Source: Luidia sarsii
Lineage: Eukaryota; Echinodermata; Asteroidea; Paxillosida; Luidiidae
Direction of reading: 5' to 3'
Length of the DNA stretch: 64,000 nucleotides
Assembly (NCBI GenBank): GCA_949987565.1
Contig: OX465115.1
Span: 13,988,017 to 14,052,016, forward strand
Shown: in pieces, positions 55,031-64,000 of the stretch
How positions within the stretch are numbered: position 1 is the stretch's first letter
How the letters are laid out: each line of letters starts with the position of its first letter
Notes under the pieces: generated by a model
The model's database searches: none
The model's input: only the letters and a program-made list of their open reading frames with translations
What the model was told of the DNA's origin: nothing
Translations under genes and position numbers: made by a program

Positions 55031-58000
55031 GCGTGCCTGTTGAAAAAGCCGGATTTCACAGTTCAGGCCTTAGGACTGCTGAGCACAGACTGTCTAGGAG
55101 AGCCGTGTTGGTGCTCAAGGTGGACCTAAAGCAACAAGCGGCTACCTCTGCCTGCACTGGGGCATGGGCTGTCTGCAGGCACAGCCTTTAGCAACGGGGC
55201 ACAGCCGTAGCCGCAAACCAGTCGAGTTGGATGGGAGAGCAAGGGGGCAGTAGAGAGTCGGGCGCCTCAGGGGCCAAAACGATTGGGGAGGGAGGGCACG
55301 AAGTCCGGGTACCCTGCGGAGGACGTCTCTTGGAAAGGGGAAGTAGCAGGATACCCTGAGCGAGATGGGAATCTTGGCATGAGGACAGACAGCTCTGCCC
55401 TGGGACAGCATTGCAGACATATCACAGCAAACATTCTAGTACATGCCCCCCCCCCTCTCCCTGTCAACCATTCTCAACACATAAATCAATGCTCCAGACC
55501 TGTTTAAAAAAAAAAAAACACCCAGCTAATTTCCAAACCAGACACCAACTCAGCAACACAGAATGCTAAATTTCTTTGTGTCTCTAGGCTGACCGATTTC
55601 ACATTCCTCTCACAGAGAATCGGGTACGTCCTCCAGGACCTAACGAGACTGAAAAAGACATACTCGCATGCGATATAACAATAGGATTTGTAGAGTGCCA
55701 AATCATGGCCCTAAGCAACACAAGATAAATAGAAACATAGACATATCAAAGGGAAACAGGATTCAAGTAGGTTCTTATGTGCTTTTTAAAAAGACAAAAT
55801 GGTGTAGGCGAGGAGGAATCAGACCTGGCTGATACCACCCTTGGTCTAAGGGGTTCTTCGCTTTACTGGGAGATGGACAATGCTATGAGATCATACAGGA
55901 CCAGGGGTGAGTGACTCTTCTGGTCTTCTCTCCGCCGAGGGTTGGTCGGGGAAGGTGGAGAGATAGCTGGATAGACCATACAGCAGCAAGGAAACCGATA
56001 GACCCAGCGGGAGGAGTACAGTCTTACTGAGAGACCGAAGCACCGGGGGTGGGGGAAGATGGTGTCCATTTGGGGTGGTGTCGCGCAAGGCAAGCAAGGC
56101 TTGCCACGCCCACAGCTGCCAGCAACCACACTGTGAAATCGACATCCCCAGAACCTACAGAGACCGTCGACTACTCTCCCTGCCCTCTGGAAGCACCTGT
56201 CTTGCCAGACAAACCCAGCCCCATCCGCCCCGCTCCATCATTTGGCAACGAAAACAGGAAACGCAGTTTCATTAGCTTTTATGTTTTTTTTGTTACGCTT
56301 TGTTTGTATCTTCATTCTTTTGTTAAAATTGGAAACCAAAACGAAAACCTTTGTCGAAGTTCTTCAACCGTGAAATATTTGTTCAAAGATATCAGTTGCA
56401 TTCATCATTCCCGTATTGTATTCGGGAGGGCAATCTATATTTTTACGAGCGGAGACAGTTGCTGGGCGATGGTTGCCGGGGAGACGGTATCCGGGAGCAT
56501 TGTGTCTGCTCGCCCCTGCCACGAGGTCACCGACTGGTGTAATTATTGGAGCCACGCGTGAGGCCTTTTGAGCGGTGCAGTCGCCCCCTATTGTCTGGAA
56601 ACTGGCTTTTGAAAAAAATGAGGAGGGGGGGGGAATGTGCCTAGGCCACAACAACAACAAACAACGAAGGCTGAAGCAGTTCTCAACATTGACAGATAGA
56701 GAGTTTGGATTCACCACAGACCTCTGGACTGAGTTAATGTCTAATGGAGAAGTAGCTCTCAAGGTCTACTGGAGAATGGTGAGTGCTCTTCTCAGCCAAA
56801 AAAAAATGTTCCAGACCAGAGGCCACCCCCTCCCCTCCCCCCCCCCCAGAAAAAAGAACAAGAAGAAATCATCAGATTAAATAGTTGTCGCATCTGATGA
56901 AGTAGTTATTGCTACAAAACCTTTGGCACTTCTTCCGACTGGTTCGTCTTTAAGTGCTTTCCTCAAGTTGTTATTAGTGAACGATTCTGGTATTCTCATC
57001 AAAAGAAATCTGCATGGAGGGGAGTGTAGGGAGGGGGGCCTCAATTTAATCAAACTCAGACGATGGCAGAATGCCCCCCCCCCCAAAAAGGAGGAGTAAT
57101 TCCTTGTCTCATTGTGTTTAGAGTTTGCGAGTGAACGTGTTGGAAAGGGGACAAGAGAGGATACGCAGGCGGGAATGGAGGGGGGGGGGAGAGGGGGAGG
57201 CTGTCTGGAGCTTGGATCTGTCGTTGCCCGTGCAAGTGGTGGAAACGGCGATACCCTGGCTGAGAGATGGATCCTTAAAGGAGAAAAGCAGGGGGAGGAG
57301 AAACTAACAACATCCACCAGTTTGGGTAAACACTGGAGCTGCCTTTCCGTCCTGTCCTGCCTGCCTGCCTGCCAAGGCTTTCATGCAGGGAGAAAATAAT
57401 TCATGATGCCCTCTATCTGCAAGCATTTCTCCCTCTCACTCACTACAGTAACAGAATGCGGAGTATTTCTGAGCTCCTACGATGATTTAAAAAGGCTGGT
57501 GGACACATTCTGGCCGCAATTTTTCCTCAGCGTTGACTAAACTGCCTCTCACAGAGATCTGTGATCTGACAGCTGTAACTACATGAATATGTATTGCGAA
57601 TATATGAATATATGAATGTGATAACAGCTGACCCTTGTGCCAATGGACCTTCCCCCACAGATGCTGCTGAGCTGTGTAAGTGTAACCTCTAGGCTAAAAG
57701 CATTGATGAAACAGTAAGACCAAAGGAGGTATCAGCTCGCCTAATACCTCACAAGCGACGCCTGAAGGAACGCAGAATCGGCCGATGGACCTGCCTTCTT
57801 CTGACCTTTAACCCCTAGCCCTATTAAGCCCCAATGAGCCTAGTCTGCCACTTGACTTTCTGAGGTGAAACTCCCCAGATTCGCAAATGCCATCACAGTC
57901 TGCATCTGACAGCCACAGTGGAAAGTCGGTTTGATGCCAAGGTTGTATCAGAGTGCTCCATGTGGCTTCTCTTTCCGTGGGCTGTCAAATAAAATAAAAA

Positions 58001-58397
58001 ATGAGTGCAAGCCAATGGCAAGGCAGCGCAGGAACAATCCAGTGCGAAGAATGGATCGGCTTATGATATCCCTTGTTTTTAATCTGATGACCTTTTGGTC
58101 CACAAAACTCCACAGGTGGATTATTTCATATTGTATTAGGTGGGTCTTTTCGTCCTGCTCCTTCTACCGATGTACCAAAAGTCCCCAAGAATTTTCCAGG
58201 GAGCTACATCCACATCTGAGGATTTTGTTACTCACCCCGAGTGGACATTTTAAAGGGCAGTGCCAGAAACTGCCAAAAGCCAAGGGTTTCCAATCTCAAC
58301 CTCCACCTGTTTGCTAGAGCACAGCTGCCCACCAAGGAGGGTAACCCGGCCTCCGATTTCCTCCAAGGATGGCATGCCCCTTTAGTTTCAGCCACAT

Positions 58398-58448
58398 GTG
58401 TCTGTCTCTCTCTTTCTCTTTCTCTCTCTCTCTCTCACTCTCTCTTTC

Positions 58449-58486
<38 letters not shown>
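58398..58486. repeat. CT/CTTT microsatellite
   Basis: CT dinucleotides with TTTCTC interruptions leading directly into the CTCTGC array. Confidence 0.85.
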
Positions 58487-58487
<1 letters not shown>

Positions 58488-58735
58488 GCCTCTGCCTCTG
58501 CCTCTGCCTCTGCCTCTGCCTCTGCCTCTGCCTCTGCCTCTGCCTCTGCCTCTGCCACTGCCTCTGCCACTGCCTCTGCCTCTGCCTCTGCCTCTGCCTC
58601 TGCCTCTGCCTCTGCCTCTGCCTCTGCCTCTGCCTCTGCCTCTGCCTCTGCCTCTGCCTCTGCCTCTGCCTCTGCCTCCGCCTCTGCCTCTCCCTCCGCC
58701 TCTCCCTCCCTCTCTCTTTCTCTCTATCCCTTGCA
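58487..58735. repeat. CTCTGC hexanucleotide array
   Basis: More than 30 nearly perfect TGCCTC hexamers, with two GCCACTGCC interruptions near 58553 and 58568, then decay into CTCC and CTCT. Because 6 is a multiple of 3 it opens every frame (Ser-Ala, Pro-Leu, Glu-Ala and similar dipeptides); there is no gene. Confidence 0.95.
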
Positions 58736-59672
58736 CTCCCTTTTTTTTCTAAGTGCAACAGTTGCCAGGGTGAAACAGAATGCTGGATCGTGCCCGCTGG
58801 GGTATGGGGGAATTAAAGTTAGTAGGTCAGGCCAGGTATTTACAAACCTCCCCTCCCTCGCCTCCAACTACATTCTGGGACTCCCTCAACGGACGGAGAG
58901 ACAGACGGAGGAGGGAGACCCAGTCCATTTCCACCCATATCATCAAGACCAGAGGCCTTAAAGCCTACTGTAACCGCGTGTATGGGAATTGCCAATCAGT
59001 AGGGTGCCAACATCTCTCTCCTCAGATCCTTTTTTTTCTTTTTTTTTCTCGGCCAATTGACTGGTGGAACGAAAATCTAAGGCAATATTGAGAAGGTTAA
59101 AAAAGAAAGAGGAGTGGGGGGATTTCTTTGTTTCCTGGGGTGCATATGGGGGATGGATTTTGGGGTGGGGGAAGTGTCCTCCGTGATTTCCCCCCTTTTT
59201 TTAAAAACAAGAAGAAGAAAAGGGAATGGAGTCACACAGCCAGAAGCAAGACATTTTGGGGTTTTTTTCCCCCCGCTTGCAAACCCGAGCACTTCCGTTA
59301 GTTAGGGGAGACGGAGGCAGGGGAACAACTCCCGCATTCGTATCTTTCCCCCGCAAACTAAGAAGAGAAGACTCAAAACTGTGACTCAGAACTGGGGGAG
59401 GGGGATTTTCTAGTTGTCCCTTGCCCCAGTTTTCTTTCCTCGCTTCCCCTTTATCTCTCCCCCCCCCCATGCCAGTCTGTTACAGCCTCATCAAAGCTAA
59501 TTGATTGCTGTGGGCTTCTCTATCAACATGAAAAGATGAATAAGGCCTAAGAAGGCTTTGCATGGGCACAACAGCTTTCCTGCCAAAATTGGCTCGAATT
59601 GACACATACCTCTATATTTTTTACTAGTACTACGATTCATAATTCCGTATGTATAATGTGGGTGCATGATAC

Positions 59673-59902
59673 ATCTCTCTCTCTGTCTCCTTCCCCCTTC
59701 TCTCTCTCTCCCTGTCTCTATCTCTCCCCCTCTCTCCCTCTCCCTCTCTGTCTGTCTCTCTATCTCTCTATCTCTCTCTCTCTCCCTCTCCCCCTCTCTT
59801 CTCTCTCTCCCTCTCCATCACCCCCTCTCCCTCTCTGTCTTCTCTCTCTGTCTCCTTCTCTGTCTGTCTGTCTGTCTCCATCTCTCTCTCCCCCTCTCCC
59901 CC

Positions 59903-59946
<44 letters not shown>

Positions 59947-60012
59947 TCCCCCTCTCTTCTCTCTCTCTCCCTCTCCTTCACCCCCTTCTCCCTCTCTCCG
60001 TCGCTCTCTCTG
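59673..60012. repeat. CT-rich microsatellite
   Basis: CT dinucleotides with CCCC and CTGT units over about 340 bases. CTCCCTCTCCCCCTCTCTTC occurs twice, near 59781 and 59940. Confidence 0.9.
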
Positions 60013-62734
60013 AAGACAGAGAGGACTTTGCCCCTTGGGGAGGATGGAAAAGCATATGAGAGCATTATGATGCTCTGGCAGATCACTCTGTGCATTACAA
60101 AGGGAGAGCATGCTCCCCCCAAACCCTCAACCGTTCTACTGATGCTGTCAAATCCTGAATTGACCTGACATTAATGTTACAAGCATCCCCCCCCCCACTT
60201 CTTCTCCCGACTCAAAACCCTTCTCTCTCTCTCCCCCCCCCCCCCCTCCCACCCCCAATCCAACTTCAACTGGCACAGAAGTGACAGTGACACGCACGAA
60301 AATTTATGTCCGGGCTCCCGTTGCTGGCATTTTCAGGAAGTCCTGCTGGAGTAAACAGGTGCTTCGCCATACATCACGGGTGGAAACCCCCCCCCCTGCC
60401 TTATTCCTATTGACAAACCCAGCCAGATCAAAAAACCCTGGGTCCCTCCCCCCTCTATCAGGGAACTGTCTGGATTCTACTCAGTCCATTTGGGAAAGGG
60501 GACCGGAACTTCTCAGTGCACCAACCGCTTCAACAGAGAGAAGGAGACCGTCTGCACCTCGGATTCTCAACAACAACAAAAAGCAGTATGCCAGCAATTT
60601 TGGTTACTCATTCACCTCTGACTGATACAAAAACGGGACGATTCAGATACATTTTGGACGAGGATTTCGGAAAGCCAACGGAACATTTGTCGAGTTGTTT
60701 TTGCAACACGGCAATAGATTTCAACGATAGCTGACTTCGAACTGAGGAGCCAGCGAGGACTGAGACTGCTATGTCCGAGAACCCCCTTCTCTCCCTCCTC
60801 TCCAGTCTTATATATACAGTCAGGCGCAAAGCAGGCTTTAACATCCTCCTCCTCCTCCTCCTATCCCCCCCTAACCCTAAACATGGCAAGCACAATGTAC
60901 GTGGACGGCATATCCCGCTCAAGCCTCACGCAAACAAGGAAGTGACTGCCCTGAGGGGGAGGGAAGGAGAAGGAAGAGGAGGAAGAGGAGGAGGAGGAGG
61001 AGAAGCTGGAGGAAGGAGGATGGCCTACTATCTAAAAAGTAACCAGAAGACTTCCGGGGAAGGTCAGCCACCACCAAAGGGAGGCTTGCTTGGGCCCTAC
61101 TCCAGCCCAGACCAGTGGCTCTTCGTCCTCAGGGCCTGCCATTGGCTTGTTCCTACAGGGTGACCCAGGGACCATCCGACAGGCCAAGAGCAAAGGCTGA
61201 GGAGCCATAGGACTTGATTTTACTTTCATCATCCCTCCCAGCCAACCAAGCTTGGGGGGGGGGGGGATCTGGCAGCCTATGGTCTGGCCCCTTGCTCCCC
61301 CCTCCCCTGATTACAGCCAACTAACCAGATGAGCAGCCCACTAAATCTGTAAATCCCGGAATGCAATTTGGGGATTAGGGAGATAAAGACTGCGTGTCTG
61401 CAGGGGCTGCTTGGTTATGACGCCACTGAACCTTGTTCCTCTCCCCCCTCTTGTAGTTGTAAGGAGAAGAAAACATCTCCCGCTAATGGTATCAGTTCTC
61501 TCAGTGTCCCCCCCCCCTCGAATTCATTCACAAGATCAGCCCCCTAAAAAAAATTGCCCCATAAATCGGCTAATAGTAGGCTGTACCAGGTTAGAACAAC
61601 ATTTTTTGACAAGCCCACCTGCCCAGTCTCTCTCAACAGCAAGTCCCCTGCCCAGGACTCGGGCCTCAAAATCCAAGTCTGTTCAGGATCCAGACCTCGC
61701 AACACTTGATCTAGGACACCCCCACCCCCCTCCCACCCCCTCCCCCCCACACACACACACACCACTGGAATGGACAGACTGACCACGGCTAGCCTAGCCC
61801 GACACCCCCTCTAGGCCTAGCTGTCCGGTGTGAAAGGTCATATATCTCCTTACAGGTCCTGTGGCAAGTTTAATCAAAGGTCTCCAAACTTAGAGGAGTC
61901 CCGTTCCTCAGTTGAAATTTTTGTTTCAATTCCCTGCAGACTTATAGGAGCTCTCTGGACTAAACCCTTTAAAAGAAAGATAAAGGTCATGCCTTGTAAT
62001 TTTGTTTCATTCCTTAGGGAAGGCCAAATATTTTCAACTCCATTATTTTCTCAGGTATCGGTGTCTTTTTCGGGGAGTTTTCTGGGTTGCATTTTTTGTT
62101 GTTGACGGGGACTGGTGGCAACATTGTTGCAAAGGTTGTAAAAAAACAAAAACATGGATGGACCAGCTCGCATACACCCACCCACCCCTGCCTCCACATC
62201 ACTGGGGTATGTCAAGGGGGGTGGGTGTTGATGAGGACGACCCTCCTCCCTCCCTGGTACACTGGGTGTTCCAGGGGGACACCTCTTGAAAGAAGGACTA
62301 ACAGAGGGAAGCCAGCAAAGCCCCCCTCCCCACCCACACACGCACCCCTCTTGTCAACACCGGTAGACTTCACCAAGACCACATTCACTCCATCTGGGCC
62401 ATCCAGTCTCTGAAATTACAGAGTGTTTCAGTCATCACGTTTGTACATGCTTCCGTATTTTGAAAAAATTCAAAAGGAAAAGTCATGTATTTCTTGCTTG
62501 AAGGATACAATATCTGACTCACTCTCAATCTACACCTTTACTGTACTTCTCTCTCTTATTTTGTTCAAATCTCAGCGCTTGAAAGAGCCAACATCAGACT
62601 GCCAACAGCTATAGCACTACCACTTCTGAATTGTCTTTCAACACATGCCCCCATAGGCATTTTTGGGGGTTCTCTTGTCTCTGTCTGTTTGTTGGATTCT
62701 CATCCTCTTTTTTCCTCTTTTTTTTTTCTCTTTC

Positions 62735-63165
62735 TCCCTCTGTCTGTCTATCTGTCTGTCTGTCTGTCTGTCTCTTCCTCTGATCCCGTCTCTTTCTGTC
62801 TCTGTCTCTATTGTCTGTCTCTCTCTCTGCCCCTTGCTCTGCCCCTATCTATCTCTTTATGTCCATGTCTCTTCCTGTCTCTCTCCATGTCTCTCTGTCT
62901 CTCTTCCTCTCTCTCTCTTCCTCTCTCTGTTTCTCTCCCTGTCTCTCTCCCTGTCTCTGTCTCTTTGTCTTGTTATGGCTCTGCCTCTTCTTGTCCTCTG
63001 TCCCTCTCACTGTATCCCAAACTCTGTGTGTCTCTCTGTCTCTCCCTGCCTCTCTGTCTCTCCCTGCCCCTCTCTCTCTCTCTCTTTCTCCGTCTCAGTT
63101 TTTCTCCGTTTGTCCCTCTTGGCCTCTCTATCCTTCACTGTCTCTCTCTCTCTCTCCTTTCATGC
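62735..63165. repeat. CTGT/CT microsatellite
   Basis: TCTGTCTGTCTG and CTCTCTGTCTC units for about 430 bases, imperfect. Confidence 0.9.
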
Positions 63166-63724
63166 GACCAAACAGACAGACCCCTGCTCCTGCCAGAGAG
63201 AGTATTGATTCCAATCTCCACTTTGTTTTCCCGTGTCTACCACGGAGGAGTCCTCCGTGAGTTGAGTGAGCGAGTGAGGATGAGAGGACCTTGTTTTCGT
63301 AGGAGGCGCCACCACCTCTTAAAGAACTGGACGGATCCCGATCGCCAAACCCAAGTGTCCAAGGGGAGGATGGGAAGGAAGGAAGTGGACCAACCCAAAA
63401 AAAAAAAAAAAAAAAAAAAAATCGCGGAGTGGAAGCGGGTTCTGAGGTTTTTTAAAAGCCACCAATTTGTGTCAAGCGATACAAAGACAACATTTCTAAC
63501 TACATAACTCGAGAATGGCCCACTTTGAGAATTTGATAAGCCCCCCAAGTTCTTTTTACGCTTACTTCTCGACAGCCAGAACTAATGGACCCTGAGGGTG
63601 CTGGGCAAATACAGCATTGAGAGGGTTTAAATGCTCCAGAGTTTTCAGAGCTCTTCCCAGATTTTATTTTTTGGTCACCTTTCCTCCCGAGTTATTTTTC
63701 AGATGAAATTTCAATTGAAAAAAA

Positions 63725-63742
63725 AAAGAGAAGAAAGAAAAA

Positions 63743-63778
<36 letters not shown>

Positions 63779-63782
63779 AAAA
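63725..63782. repeat. GAAA microsatellite
   Basis: About 12 GAAA units following an A run. Confidence 0.9.
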
Positions 63783-64000
63783 GACACGTGTCAAATAACT
63801 CAGGAGATGGTGCATGCAGTCTGGTATTTAAAGAGTGCACCATAGCAATCAATCTTGATCAAAGAGGCTGGAATTCAGACTAGTAAAAACAAAAAGGCAT
63901 TCACAGTGTCTCTCCTCCTCCTAGACTAGTTATAGCTCCATGCTAGAACTGCATGCATTATGAAGCTATAAACATTTGCATGAATCTATGGAACACAAGG

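Larger units (their letters stand above)
44981..64000 (-). other. 5' intron of the Eph gene, at least 19 kb
   Basis: No exon supported. An R1 copy lies at 45036-45145, a TTAA foldback at 45303-45460, and large CT, GA and CTCTGC tracts are listed separately. 48000-50700, 54100-58300 and 60250-62650 are mostly non-repetitive apart from C, G, A and T runs, with a 54930-55030 SINE head and R1 remnants at 54190-54310 and 54460-54500. The ephrin-binding exon (usually about 650 bp) is not among the minus-strand ORFs. Confidence 0.6.

Noticed and set aside
58241..58961. ORFs of alternating Ser-Ala, Pro-Leu, Cys-Leu, Glu-Ala or Arg-Gln dipeptides
   Set aside because: Direct translation of the CTCTGC hexamer array in different frames.

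Overview
This is eukaryotic, intron-rich nuclear DNA from an animal. It contains parts of two convergent protein-coding genes embedded in long, low-complexity introns. The main gene is an Eph receptor tyrosine kinase on the minus strand. I recovered 12 consecutive coding exons (44980 down to 12300) whose splice sites and reading phases all agree and which encode the last 713 residues: cysteine-rich module, two fibronectin III domains, transmembrane helix, juxtamembrane tyrosine motif, complete kinase, SAM domain and a C-terminal PDZ ligand. The ephrin-binding domain and signal-peptide exons are not in the window, so the intron upstream of the cysteine-rich exon is at least 19 kb. The intron layout, tRNA-derived SINE-like repeats and many GA/CT microsatellites suggest a non-vertebrate bilaterian, probably marine; the species cannot be fixed from sequence alone.

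Layout. 1-2456 (+): last four exons (186 residues) of an unrecognised gene, with one probable GC-AG intron, then a poly(A) signal at 2600. 2606-11150: intergenic, AT-rich, with an eight-unit ~178 bp satellite at 5040-6510 carrying a perfect-arm palindrome in most units. 11151-12299: likely Eph 3' UTR, including a 22-G run (C22 in the mRNA). 12300-44980 (-): the Eph exons. 44981-64000: 5' intron of the Eph gene, with microsatellites, a TTAA-flanked foldback element and a 200-N assembly gap (52857-53056) but no exon I can support.

Repeats shape much of the window. One dispersed family, called R1 here (it reads CCTTTGAGAAAGGTCCTGCT at one end and GAGCAGTTTGCAAC at the other), occurs about 12 times. 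Three copies lie just upstream of splice acceptors in the sense orientation of their host gene. There are also tRNA-like SINE heads, three short inverted-repeat (MITE-like) families and several local tandem duplications. I saw no reverse transcriptase or transposase ORF, no rRNA, no convincing functional tRNA and no CRISPR array.

Function: the two genes are not visibly related. The Eph receptor would bind membrane-bound ephrins on neighbouring cells and signal through its kinase, SAM and PDZ-binding tail; every catalytic residue I could check is present.
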